Source: Serripes groenlandicus
Lineage: Eukaryota; Mollusca; Bivalvia; Cardiida; Cardiidae
DNA: 64,000 nucleotides
NCBI GenBank assembly: GCA_031761405.1
Contig: JASEVX010000007.1
Coordinates: 41,557,775-41,621,774, forward strand
Reading direction: 5' to 3'
Shown: piece after piece, positions 30,801 to 45,800 of the stretch
Numbering within the stretch: position 1 is the stretch's first letter
Layout: the number at the start of each line of letters is the position of its first letter
Program-made: the position numbers and the translations under genes
The notes under the pieces: generated by a model
The model's input: the letters and a program-made list of their open reading frames with translations, nothing else
Told to the model about the DNA's origin: nothing
The model's database searches: none

Positions 30801-33800
30801 CTCATTACCTTTCCTTCAGATCTTTGTGCCGTTTTTATCAGTTATTTTACTTGATTACATACACAGTTGCGCATACTTATTGGTTTACCAACAAGTACTA
30901 TGCTAAGAAATGTGACTTGAATCAGATAATGGCACCCGCATGACCGCCACAGGTAAGCTCGATTCCGAGACACCAGGTCTCAAATTCCGTGCCCTCACAT
31001 GCCAACACATTTTAGGGCACAAGCGATTTATATTATTTGATGTATTATACGTGTTAGTTAACCTTTTCTCACTAACAAAGGCATTTTGAGGAATTAAAAC
31101 ATTGTGGCAATAAGAGAAAATTACTCATTATATAAAATACACTTAGATGTACATGTATAACATATAGACGGACAATGAATACTTTGATGAGACCATGCGT
31201 ATGCAAGCAAGGTTTCACCCGAGTTTAACTCAGGAACAACAATGTCAAATATCCAATGATACGACTGATTATTTATCATTTTTTCTTTGCAAGTGAATGG
31301 TGGACAAACAACAGACAAGGTAAGATTAATTACGCCTTGATTTAAGATATTTCTTAATTTGAATTTAGAAAAATATTAATCGTTATAAAACCCTCTGTGT
31401 CGCCTTCCTTAGCAGAGAGACATGTATGGATCACTTACTCGCCAGTGCGTCTGTCAGCCTTTCTGTTCGTATGTCTATCACGCTTTCACATACTGACATA
31501 TTTGATAGCGATTCATGTATTACTTTGAACACTCTTGCGTAATAAATCGTTTTATTCTTAAGATACAATATGGCCTTATGAATAATACAGTTTAAAGGGA
31601 GAAAACAAGACGTTGTGTTCGAATAATCTTCGAGATATGTCACATCTTAAATGTGAAATACACCAAATAGTTCTAGATAATAGCAACATGAATAAAAGTA
31701 TATAAAAATTGTTTACCATAGATAACAGATATTGACATACGAAGATCATTTTTCCACATATAACCTTTATTGAATGCATATATCCTCACATATAGCATGA
31801 AGAAAGAAAGAAAATAAATCGTTCACGTCGCACACAAAACGTTATTAGCGCAGCCTGATCTTGGTCTTCTCTGTTTACAACCAACTTATTTAAAGATTCA
31901 TACAATTTAAGGTTGTTGAGCAACACGAGAGCTTTAATTAGCGTACAACCATGTTTTGCTCTGAATCCTTATATAATAAATCCCTTATCCTACTGGAGTT
32001 CTGCAACCTCTGATTTTGATGAGTTCCTAAAATATGAATATAATAGAATGGAATATGTTTTATTAACTTTGCAACATACTTGTATCTTTTCATACATAAC
32101 ATATTTATAAATTAGTTAAAGATTATCGAACAGGGTTACATCAATACAAAGGCATTTAGTAAGATTTTTTTTTTTTTTTATATCATATACTAGATAGAAG
32201 AAGAACAATTTCATATATAACTATGACTATATACATGGTAAACATGTATAGGATAATGGATATTTATTACTATTTCTACGTTCGTTGACAAATACATATA
32301 CTTATCTATTTTAAACATTGTTTTCTGTGTAGTTGATGAGAGAAGTTTGGTGAATTTAAACATAATTTGACGGGGACTATAGTACATGTTCTTGTTGATA
32401 AATTTCAATTGGATATCAGAATAGAAAATTAATTTGCAAATCAAATGGAATTCGTCTTCAATGCCTCCTTTACACACTCTCTCATACCTGTCTTTCCTCT
32501 CTCGTCCATAGCGTAAATTGCATGGACTAGTCTGTACAAAGTATTGATCAATGTCAACCAGGGTCAGCCTGCACGAAAGGTTGATTAAAGTCGGTTTATA
32601 CAACGCGTGGAGTGGACATAATTGTTTACTTATTTTCTACGTGACCTTTACAGGATCGACCATATTACGTTACACCGACACCCCCTAAAGATACAGTTAT
32701 ACTTTGTAATGCACATGACACCTGCCACGTGGATCTACATTTCACAAAAGGAGACGTGTTCAACTCTACTCAAGCGTGGTAAGTTGACTTCTCGTGGAAC
32801 GGCGCATATATTAAGTCTTAACTCTTTGTATGCATTAGTTATTATTTATTTTGTTTACATTTTGTTTCAGTCCAACTGTATCCGATACCAGCACGCCCCC
32901 TGTAAATGGTGTATATATATTCCCAAGCAAACAGAACCCCTCCGATTGTAGTAGTGACGTGACCTATATCACCTCTGTTGGAACTAAGAACAGATTATGC
33001 GTCGAAGTTTCTCTCCCTGGGTAAATATACTGTCCACACGTAACGTCATATGTTTCAAACGGTTTATATACGATTTACCCGAAGATTTATAGAAATATAC
33101 TGGGTTAACAAAAATCAGTATTTCATCACTTCTTAGTGGGAAAGAATTCCCGCTCGAGATTATCAGTTGATCGGATGATACGAAATGACATCAACGAAAA
33201 CGTTATTTTTGGCGGACATATCAATGTTCATGTTATGAAAGCGCACAGCTTTTTTTTTCTCTAACGTTCACTTTACTTATGAGAAATATCATCATATTCC
33301 ATCGATCGTTCATGATATATATATACTATATATACCATTGAATATTTGATACGAGAATTACTAACTCACGTGATTTTGCCCGCCAATAAAACGTGCTCTT
33401 TCAATCGTCTGTTACAGGCACGAAATTATCACTTGGAATATAATTCCTAGTTCAAATGTCATATTGTCAATAGACTCTATAATATAAGTATAAATTGAAT
33501 AAGATATGCTTAGTGTCTTAAAGGACTTGTAATAACTCTATGATTTGCATAATGCTTCGATACATTTATTAATATTTGTTTATTTATGTTGCTTACAATT
33601 TCATCAACTGAGCATAACATTGAACATCAAATACATACGCAAATGGCTAAATTATAACATGTTGAAGGTCAATTTGGATTTATGGACATATTGAAAAAGT
33701 AATGTTAAGCTGTGTCGAACATAACACTGGACATTGTAGTAGAACATAAGTGTGGCCTCCTTATCATCCTAAGTCCACTTCAGGGCATACTAAGGTTTAC

Positions 33801-36800
33801 ATTGCTTGCTGAATCAAACATAAAGCTTGCCTGTCTTATAACAAAAGTTAGTCCATTTGCGCCATGCTCTATGCAAACAAACCTTAAGATATTTGCAAAA
33901 AGACAATAGTTTAACGAAATTCGGAGAACAGTTATCCATTTAGCTAGGTCAGAGTGCATTTGGAAGTAAGTATCGCTAAATATGTATATGATGTTTATGA
34001 TCAAATGATTTCAGGAAACGTGGGGAAGAACGCTGCTTTGTCCTCCATAGTGTACTTAATGTTACAAACGAAGGTAATCTATGTTTCTATTTAGTTTAGT
34101 TCGTCCGGAAAGGATCGACGAGTCCACGAACAATCCCTTTTTTTTACGAATTCAGACGGAAAAGTGCCGGATCGATCAGTGGTGTTTTTCCTAAATCTCA
34201 TGAAACACAAATTGTAACGTACAAACTCTTATGTTTCAATGGGATACACACATTATATGTATTTTTATCATTGCATGACTTTTTACAGGTTTTCTAATTG
34301 ATACTAACTTTGCAGCGATATGTGTTGGTCATTCTATGTATTTTGTTCGACAGCATTAACCTATGTGCGCGTGCAAGTGTTGCGGGACACTAAAGGTGTG
34401 GTTCAGCCTTTGTCCTTCTTCTTTGTAGACATATTGTTCCAGGTCATTTCCCACATAAAACAAATGTACAGACCTTATCAATATTAACATATGGAACACC
34501 TCTATAAATGAAAGAATACCAATACTTATTGAAAAGGGTTGAAAACATATTGGCTACATTGAAAATGCAATTTCTTATCTTATCAGAAGTTGACGGGTGC
34601 AATATGTGGCAAACTGCTTCCGCATGTGGTTAACAATTCACAATATGTCTCTCAACCATTATTTATTTTCAGTAACGAGACCCTGCGCGGGAATGACATG
34701 TAACCATGGTGCTGTTTGTAAAGCAGCTGACATATCGGTACACCCACCTACAGGAAACTGTATTTGTGCACCAGGATACATAGGAGTCGATTGCTCTTCA
34801 GGTCTCCCATCGTTATTGATTTATGATACATTTTATATGCCGTGTCAATTTTAAGCATGAACTAATATTCTTATGTCGCGGTAGAACATGTCATCTACTC
34901 GTGCATTTCTTTCTTAACTTGCACCAACTATCCACATAACCACATAACATTATCTCCTGGAAACATATCGCTTGGCCAATCCGGGATTAGAAGTTACGAC
35001 TAAAAAGTATTTGACCTTATCGACTGTGCTATTGTCGACCGATTAAAATGTTATTTATGAAATCTGTAGTGTAAGAACATTCAATTTGAAATACACCTTG
35101 TATTAATGTACCAAGCTTAACAACACCAATCGAAACAGTTCAAAACCAAACCAAGACACTTACTTGTTATAAAGTGCTTACATGTACGTAGCTGTAATAT
35201 TTGGCACAAATGTAGATGTCTATTTCCGCTGAGTGCTTCCCATATGCAATAAGCAACGTCTTGAGAATTCGATCAATAGTCATTAAAGCCTGTACGCCGG
35301 AGTCTTAATATTTATAAAGATTTAACCGTTTCACTGTCGAATTCCGCAAAGTCGACTCTTCCATGTTTTTACATTGGACCACTGCCTTGTTCGTCCAACA
35401 GGAAATGTAATGTCTAAGTGGCAAGCTAAGCAGATTTCAGGAGAGGCAGCTTGTTACGAGCTGTCTAACCCGAATCTGCATTGTTTACAAAAGCCTTTCC
35501 TTGCCTTTGGCAGCTAAAGATTCATATACATCAGTTGACTTTATACTAGAAGTTTTACAAAACATATTATCAACTTGCTTTTTCCATAGTGACATAATTA
35601 TGTATACTCTCTTACAAGACATGTTTGTTTCATCCAGTTTAGTGTCAGTGTTAATAACTTATTGTATTATATGTCATATGTGTTTTAAGATGGCACCAGG
35701 GAAGATTTGTATAACCGAGTGAGCTACCCTCTATAAATAACATTTTTTTTACTAACTAGAATTACTTTAAATATTGTCGAACCGGAGAAGCAATAAGACC
35801 CTTTTGAAACTCAAAACAAATTTGCAAGAAGACCTGTAATCCCTTGACGCTGCTCAATTTTTGTTTCAGCTGTGCCAGCTACAAATAGTTTACCGGGCTT
35901 TGTTGACAGTGGAATCCCATCAGGATTCACTACCGGATCCTCTCCTGCATCCTCTCTCGGATCTTCTCCAGGATCCTCTTCTCCGGACAAAACGCCTCAT
36001 TTTGATCCCAACAGTGCTTTACCGTTAACTATTGCTTGTGTAGAAAATCGACCATGTAGAATCGAAATTCCGTATAGGGGTGATACGAATAAACCGTAAA
36101 TATTCCAATATATTAATACAGTTATCGTTCTTGTCGTGAAAGTCATATTTTAACATGTATTTACATCATAATTAACATTCTTTATACTAATCTTAATGTT
36201 GGTATTTCATTTTCAGATATTACTTGACAGATTACTTAAAGTATGTCACAATAACACGTGTTTATGTATAATGTCAAATGTTTAACATGTCATATAGTTT
36301 AATCGATTAAACTGTCAGGGTTAAATCGTGATAGTCTGTACAACCATGGACGTCTTGCCTTGCATTTAGATTTTAGATATTTGACTTATAAATAAAAGAA
36401 ATGCACATTCGATTTGTTCGCACTGACATTTGATACCATTTCAGTCCCGTACCTGGGTACATTGAAACCCCTTTGAATATAACAAACATCGAAGTCATAC
36501 CAACACCAGGCGTTGACAATCAAATTGCAGTTTACACACTTACAAACACACAGCCGGGTGTCCACAGAACATGTTTACAAACTACTGTGAATGGCGCCAG
36601 AGATGGGTGAGTTGTATTTGGTCAAACATTTTGCAATTACATTTGAACCGTGTCTAGCTATTTTGGAATATATGTCATCTGCGTACAGTAAAAACTATCG
36701 GGATATTGTGCTTCCGAACAGTATCACTAGAGCCTGCATGTAATACAAACCAGATTGCAACCTTTGAAACATGATTACAAGTGCTATCACTACTCTAACG

Positions 36801-39800
36801 CCAATGCCTCTATTCGTTAAGTTACTTGTTTATCCAATCACATTCGCGGATTTAATTTAACATTTGAAATCGGAAAAGATTTTAAAAATATATTAATTCA
36901 AAATGACTAAATCACAGGAACATCTCAAAATGTCATGTTTTCGTCTAGGAGCACACTACGCTGTATTTATTATTATTTATATCATAATTTATTATAATAA
37001 TGATATATTTGGTATATAAAACATTCACTTTTTATTAATCTATTTCAGTGTGAATCTTGATGAAGTTTGCTTTGACATTACAGTAGAAGGTATTAACTAT
37101 TCATTTCCAAACATTTATAATCATTTAAGTTTGGAGTTATATTTTGCATAATGGCAAACAGTCCGGATCTCGGCCATTGATTCTTTTCTGATGACTTTGA
37201 AATAATTCATAGTGGGAAAGTAATCAATTACATGTGAACACTGTAGTAGTGTTGATAACTAGAAAGCCCGACCACACTTGGTTCATTCACGTGGTGAACT
37301 GGTCATCGTGGTAGAACCGAACAACTACCTACAAAAAGGGGTGAAACACCAAGCAATCAAAGATCAAACCGAACATTAGGTCAGTTTTAAGGATCTTGTC
37401 ATATTTCACTTCACTATACATTAATCATTGTATCGACCGACAGATGGAATGCCACAGATTAATGATATGGCTTTTGAAGCACATTGCCTTTTAAGGATCA
37501 CGAAAGCCAAAACATATCTGTATTTAAATATATCATGAATGCCTTAAGTTGATTTAGAAGGAATATGATACATGTAATCTCTACATTAAAATGTTTTTAT
37601 AATTGTACCGGGTCTAGTCAGTTTCACTTCTATACAACTGTGTACAGTGCAAGTTTGTGCAATCGCATAGTCTCACCACAGTCTTCACTGTCCGCATATT
37701 ACGTTATATATACCTAAATGCACCTAGTGTAACCCCACACGATTTTTACTGATATGAATTGAAATTGTGTCAAATAAGAGAGTCATAAAGAATTTAAATG
37801 GCTAGTCTCTGCTCATTTATACTTTCAGCTGCAGGATCAACATCATCGACTCCGGTACGTTTATGTTTACTTATTGGCGGGTTTCTTAGAGATGTACAAA
37901 TTTGCTTAATAGTCTACGCTAACAATGAATTGAAGATGTTGAAGATATAACCTGTTCTTAGTTCTTTCCTTAATATGATAGCAGTTAGTGTCAAACCAAA
38001 CTTTTTCTCAATCAATGCCGGGGAGATACATACCAATATAACTGCTAATACTAAAGATATAACTGTAATACTGACATTATCATTGAAGCGAAAGATCGAT
38101 AAGAAATGTGTTTTTAAAAACAAACCAGAAGAGCTTATGGGATAGCGTTATTCTCGTATCGTATGCCGTCCGTCGTTAACTTTGTCTTGCGAGCCCAATT
38201 ACGATACAGTTTTAGTTAACTTTTTTTGCAAATGATATTGTTATCGGTGTAAGTAGTCATATTGAAAAAGAGCCAGTTTGATCCATTAGTCAGTCAATAT
38301 TTCATCGATAAAGAGCCAAAAATACACATGAACGCGATCGAGACCACAAATCAATTTGTACTACTAATGTTAATTATGCACATATGGTTCTGTCTAAGGT
38401 TTCAAACAAATCATTTGGGAATGTGCGTCTTGCTCTGTATTATTGTATCTCTGATTGAATGGAAACTGTTAAATAAGAAAAACAAGTTCCATTAGCCAGA
38501 CTAGCTGTTCATGCACTCGTGGCTCTCTTGTTTATTTATAGTCTGAAATAACATATATTCTATTTCTGTAGGTCAGTCCAAATGTAGAAAGCGGTACATA
38601 CATGAATGGATCTATACTGTCCTGTCAAACAAACACGACGTGTCATTTAACATTTGTAACTAAAGGATCTCCAAACTGGTAAACTGTTATAGTATTGTGT
38701 TTCAGTATACTAGTTGTATGTACATCTATAACATATATAACTATTTTGACTTTCTGTGTGACACCAACATATCAACAAGCCAAAACATCATATGGACGCG
38801 TTAACATGACACCAACATATGTTGTGATCCGGTGGGTTCGCGCCTCACCAGTATCCAAACACGCCATAAGGTCAATAGGACAAACACGATATGAGAGCAA
38901 TAAGTCACTCACCAAATGAATGAACTTGCTTTATACATGTACCCTTCGTAATATGATATAGGACTTGATAACATTGTTAAAACTTCTAGTGCGAAATGGT
39001 GTTCTTGGTTGATATCTATACTTTTCACAATAATTCTATATCACGTATTCATATAATTTGTTGACATTGTATGACCTATACTTAATCAACATTGGTATGT
39101 TACTCGCTATATTAGTGAATAAACTTGTAAATTTAATGTGTATGCTTACCATCTTGTTTTGAAAAGCTCTGCGGTTGAGGAATGTGGAAGTGGTGTGCCT
39201 GGTCTACATATATTTGATAGCCAACAACAGGGTACATCGTGTATAACAGACGTGGCGATTAGGACTGGAGATTCAAACATAATTCAGGATCTTTGTCTCA
39301 CATCTGGGTAAGATAATTGGAACAATTTCACACGAAACCAGACTTTCGGGGCTTTGGTAAAAGTGAAGCCACTCGAGAACGGCTATAACCGATCTATTTT
39401 GAAAGTAAAGTGATTTAATTGTGATTGCAAATAATTTCACAGACTCGAAGATCTGATTTTGTGTCACGTGGGTCAACTGTATAAATTCAATCATGTTTTA
39501 TTACAATGGTAATTATGCATCTTTAAACAGATGTTTTTCGGACAATGACATTTTGAAGTAGAAAGCTGCAGTATTTGTGCATTTGCTGGAGTAAAATTGT
39601 TTTTTGTAATGACCAGAGGACGAAATGGAATAAATATATCATGTATAGTATGTGTACAATTTTATCTGTGAAATTTGGAAACCAACGTACAAAGACCATT
39701 GTCCTCTCCATACCAAAATACATTAATATTTGTAATAATAGCTTCCCTTCTGGGTGCCCATAATTGCTAGGTAATACAATGACAAATATGTATTGAAATT

Positions 39801-42800
39801 ATTAAGGCCACCGGCCCATAGTACAAAGTATTTTTTTTAATTCACACTATTAAGCTGAGAATGATGTCCTTATCAATTTTCAAATAACATATTGATATGA
39901 TATGATAGTTTCAAATTACACCAGGATTGGTGTTAATGTGTAATGAATAAAAGTTAGTAATGTTGGTGACGCTCGTATTACAGTTGTATAGTGGTTAATT
40001 GATTATTTGGTGTTTTAAATCGCCTTCAACAATTGTTTGATTATATCACAGGGTTTCCTGGGTAAGTTACCATAACTATTGGTCCATTTATTCTGACACC
40101 AGCCAGGCAGTCGTTATGCGAACCCCGCAACCCTGAACGTCAAGGAGGGCAACCATTACTACCATTTGTAAAGTATTTTGTATGACCCGGTCGGGGTTCG
40201 AACCTGCGACCTCCTGCCCCCAAGGTGGACGATCTGACAATACTTCAGCAAGGCGGTTCCAGTTGAATAGAAATAAAACATGAAATTGATATATTTCAAG
40301 TAATACATGTTCTTATTTTACACAGGTCCACCGGAGTTCAAAATCAAATTCAAATCGAAGTTACATCGAAAACAGGTGAATATCACATAAACTGCACTGA
40401 ACTAAAAGATGTTTTGTTAATCACTGTTACTGCATTACATAGTTGTTGATGAACGTGAACTATTTGAAACGTATTTGCCCTGAATTACATCTCTGTTTAA
40501 TACGCGTATGGGATGGTGATATATCTAAATTGAATGCACAATGATGGTGTTGTTGTTATATACTCCGGAACCAAATCATTAATAAGTTTTCACAACACTT
40601 TCAGATCAAAACATTCAGTAAGATGAGGCATACAAAAATAATGTTTGTAATAGTCTCGAGAGAGCACTAACAATATATTACGCAAAAGCAATGTGGGTAT
40701 TTTATGAATTGTACGACAGTGAAACAAATTTCAAACTAGGAACTTCTCCTCGCTTTGGTACATGGAAGAAGTATCCACCGAGGGTGATCAACTAGTTGTA
40801 ATATATTACTTTACTATAGATGTACACTTTAAATGTTTAATTTTAATGTTTATGTTTTTTAATATTAAACTAACTTAATATGCGTGCTACATGTGTGTAT
40901 GATACATGATATGCGAATTCAATCTTAAACCTTTTCCACATACAACAGATATGCAGCAGGCAAGTTTGAAATTATTCCAACAACAGTATGGATCATCTAT
41001 TTACGTTAAGACAAATCAACTTAACAGAGTTGTAAACATTTTGGAAAATGGAGAAATTCCGCATTATGAGCAATAATTTTACCCCATTTGCTTCAATGTT
41101 TTCGAAAGTGGTCTGCTGCAGAGGCATCAGAAGACATATACATGTGAGAAAGAGTTACTGCATTTACGTGCAGCGTAGATCCAGATCAGTCCGCGCATCG
41201 TTCTCAAATTAGTCAAAGAACGTTAAAAGAAATAGTATTGAATTGGTAGTAGTAATGACTTATTCTGATAAGACAAAGCAGGTATGTAAGATGATCTGAA
41301 CATACATTGTTTAGAAATATTGAACTATTGATCAACATGTATTTCACAGAGTATGGTCCTTGCCAAAGGCTTCATTGTCAGAACGGTGGATTTTGTAACG
41401 GAAGAACTTCGCTACCTGTTTGTGAATGCAAGACTGGTTACTCTGGATTAGAATGTGAAATAGGTATGTGTCATTGGGACTAATTGAAAGTTAACCCATC
41501 TACATGTAAATGTCCATCTCAGTCCGGACCTGATTTCACGATCATGTATGTCCGTGACGAATTTGCAGGAGGCAAGAAACTGCTCATAATAATGATATTC
41601 CCTTTTGATACACTGATTTCAATTATATGTAAAAGTTTTAAATGCATAAATATACTTTTGCCATAGTTTTGCTAAGAAGTTTTCATACTCACGTACTACA
41701 GCTGTGTTCAATGTGAGAAAGTGTGACCTTGACCTTAAATGTAAATCTAGATCCGAATGATGTTTCATAATTCTTTAATTACTTATTGAAATACCATAAA
41801 TATCCAGTTGTGGAGTCCGATTACCGTATATTGCACCCTTAGGTCATACGAACTAAGCCCCACTTTCTTTTCAAGTTCTCCAAAAGTCCTTTCGAAAATG
41901 TTCATTTATTCATACAGATATCTACCTTATCTGTGATAAGTGTTGCAATTTAAGACTTAGCCTGGGCTTACACTTGACATGTCAATCATGTGTAAGACGG
42001 TGGTGCATTGGTAGAGCGTCGGCCTCTCGTTCAAAGGGACCTGTGTTTAAATCCCCTGTTGAAAGTGTTCTGCCTTTTATATTTGAGTACTAGTTAAGTC
42101 TCCGGTAAACAGACATCGAGCGTAATAAATATAAGCTGATTATGTTTTCGCCATCGATGTAATGTTAATGTACAAAGTACATACTTGTTTTATTCGTTGA
42201 TATATGTGTAAGGAAATTACTTAAATGCATATTTTAAACAGAAACAATACTAAAGGGAATATCTCATTGATGTCGTCCAAAATGTTCCTGGACATTTCGT
42301 AAGCGTATCAAGTTAAATGGGTGATGACTAAGATAGTGGATTATGGCATGAATTGCAAATTATCTCTTCGTTTTGGTAGATTAATTGATTAATTCGGGTT
42401 TAACTATTTCAGCGCCGTTGTCGCATACATGCGACGACAGCGATTAGCGCCGTTGTCAAAAGTATGCGTAATTTAGACATTGAAGTCAATATATTGACCA
42501 CATTCTCTACCACAGATGCAAGTACAACATCCTTGACCACAGATGCTAGTACCACAGTCGATGATACAACAGCCTGGACCACAGATGCAAGTACTACATC
42601 CTCTATCACAGATGCAAGTACCACATCATCTACCACAGCCGATGTTACCTCATCCTCTACCACAGTCGATGATACCACATCCTATACCACAGCCAAAGCT
42701 ACCACATCCTCTACCAGACCCGAAGCTACTAAATCCTCTTCCACAGTCGATGCTACCACATCCTCTACCACATCCTCTACCACAGTCGATTCTACCACAT

Positions 42801-45800
42801 CCTCTACTACAGTCGAAGCTACCACATCCTCTACCACAGTCAAAGCTACCACATCCTCTACCACAGTCGAAGCTACCTTATCCTCTACCACAGTCGATAC
42901 TACCACATCCTCTTCTACAGTCGAAGCTACCACATCCTCTAACACAGTCGAAGCTACCACATCCTCTACCACAGTCGGTGCAACCACATCTTCTACCACA
43001 CCCGATGCTATAACATCCTCTACCACAGACTATGCTTCCACATCCTCTACCACAATCGATGCTACCCCATCTTCCTCCACAGATGTAGCCACCACATCCC
43101 CTACCACAGATGCAGCTACCACATCCTCGACCACCGGGGCAAGTACATCCTTATCGAAAACAGACACAAGTAAAAGATCGTCGAACACATCTGCAGGTAC
43201 AACATCATCCAACACATTTACAGTATCTTTAGCCAAACAAAGTCATGTGGAGTCCATGTGCTAACAAACAATCTGGCGCTCGGCAGTTTGTTCTGTTGAA
43301 ATTTTAGCGCCGAAATTTTGGATAAACGCAATTTTCAACAAAATTTCATGTAGGTCAGTTCACATATCCATGAGTTTCCTGGCTTTCCCCATACCAAATA
43401 GCCAAATTTCTATCATATTTAGTGTAGACCAGATTTCTTTTAAAGGATTGAACTTTCAGTTATGTCAAAACAAGCATAGCACAAATCTCATCAGATATGT
43501 ATTAAAGTGCTTCTCAATGGACTGGATATTTCATAATTGTTCTTCTTGTGCAGCCATCGTGAACCAGGATCTTCATCAATCGTCGTGTAGTCTTACATGC
43601 ATCCTGTACAACTTCTGAGATAGTTTATGTTAAAACACCGACAATACAAACATGCAATTGGATCGTTCTTGCCATTGATGGTCTTTTTTGTGGTGACATG
43701 GATCATTAATGTTTTCTTTATATATACATACAGGTGTTTGTCGTGGTGAGGCTGCAATTGTAGGTGAGTTTATCTGTCATTTCTATACTAGTAAATGTCC
43801 AGAAAAATATCTCGGGTGGTCTCATAATCTTCCAAATTACTTCTGACGATAGTTATAAACTTGGACTGGATATCATGATCTTATAGACATTCTACAAATT
43901 GTAACATATGTTCTTAGATCTTAAATCTACAGAAGAGAATAAAATATAATATTGTAGTTCATGTATGTGAACAAATAAAGAGGCTATTTATAGTAACACA
44001 GTCCTATGTTGGATTTTTATAATGATCTCAGTAATTATATGGATCATATAAAGACATTTTTTGTAGAAAATTAACCAGGTCATGTGTGGGGTATTTGTAT
44101 CTGTCAACTTGTTTCGCAAACCACAAGGACAATGTACTGAATAGATATTCAAAATATCTTGACTTTCTTTCTGAATATATTAACATAGCATGTGAAGTTA
44201 CTTTTATTATTTTCATTAATATAATCATCTTTAATAGTGGATGAAATCTTATCTTTTATAAATACATTTATAAATACACATCTAAAATCAATTTAATTCA
44301 ACATATGTACACAATGTGTTCATACGTCTGGTTCATCATGGAAGGGTGAAGGCACTTGGGTGATGGCACTTGGGCGAAGGCACTTGGGCGAAGGCACTTG
44401 GGTGAAGGCACTTTTAACTATCCATCTATGGCCAATAGTCTGGTTTCGGCTTGGCACGTAGCAAATGTTCTTTATTTAGACATAGACGACTATGGCAAGC
44501 AACATCTTATTCGTATTATTTCAATTTATTTTCTTTATTTCAGCAAGAAAACGTTCTGTAAGTATAGAAATATTTCACTCAGATACTATTTGCTTTCTTC
44601 AACAAGCATTTCTCAGTTGTATGGTCACGCACTACACACCAGAGAGATAATAAAGGATACCTATGTTTAAATCAAAGATTGTATAAGTGTGTTTCTAACT
44701 TACGCTTTGGAAGGATCATTTAGTTGGATGTACCCAGAATAAATGAACGATTATTAAGGTGTACAACACAAGAGTGACATTTTAAACTATTGTTTACAAC
44801 TGATACTGAAATATGACGTCTGCAGTTTATATTGAATATAAAACTTGATAGTTTGTAACTTTTTGTCAAGACTTTCATGTAAAACCATTTTACCATTTTG
44901 AACAAGCATTGTCGTAATTCATTGGATTAAGGAAATATCAAGCTGGTTTAACTAGTAGTTTAAAGATACAGACCATGTTGGGTTCTAACGGCACATGTAT
45001 AAATTGTTATACAAATGATATATTCTATTATTATTATTTTAAAAGTACCCCTTGAGTGTGACAAGTTAACAGTACAGAAATAAAGAAAATAGTGAAAAGC
45101 ATTCTTTCATCATAATATGTGTTAATAACGCTTAAAGGTATATCTGTATGTGAAGAATTCGGCCGGGTCATACCAAAGCCTTTACAAATGGTAGTAATGG
45201 CTGCCCTCCGTTGCGCTCAGGTACATTACTACTGAATGGCTGGTGTCGTATAAATGGACCAGAAGTACTGGTAACTTGCCCATAAAACGCCGTAATATAA
45301 CTGAACAATTGTTGAAAGCGGCGTAAAACACCAAACAATCAATCAATCAATCAATCAACCGGAACATATTATTTATATGCAACATAACAGAAACCCCAAC
45401 TTTCGACCAGCGGTGATCGAAGACCTTTTGCATATTCATACAGATATTTAGGAAGTATGTTGAAAATGTGCTATGGTCAAAATGCCATAAATCGTGTATT
45501 CAATGGTATTGTAATTATCATCAAATTAGCGGTGCTCTGCCAAAGCCAACGTTATGACCAGTGTATATCAAGATCAGTTTGCACTTCCATCCAGTATAGA
45601 TCTACACTTTTCACTCGCTTGACTCGGTCAAATAACCGATTGTATAACTATAATAAACTTTAGCAAAAGTTTACTGATAATGTCATTTATTACAGATAAA
45701 TGTGGTTAAAGAAGGAAAAGCAAGCTGTTATTGCACAATAAAACTCGCAAATAACACCGAAAAGAGAATCCAACTCATAAAAAGACGCCCAAAGATGTCC

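Noticed and set aside
34597..34672. Upstream extension of EGF6 to an ATG at 34597
   Set aside because: It crosses the tttcag acceptor at 34672; the exon begins at 34673.
42409..43236. Long open frames on the minus strand and in another + frame across the mucin exon
   Set aside because: They are by-products of the 27-nt repeat, which is a multiple of three and stop-free in several frames.
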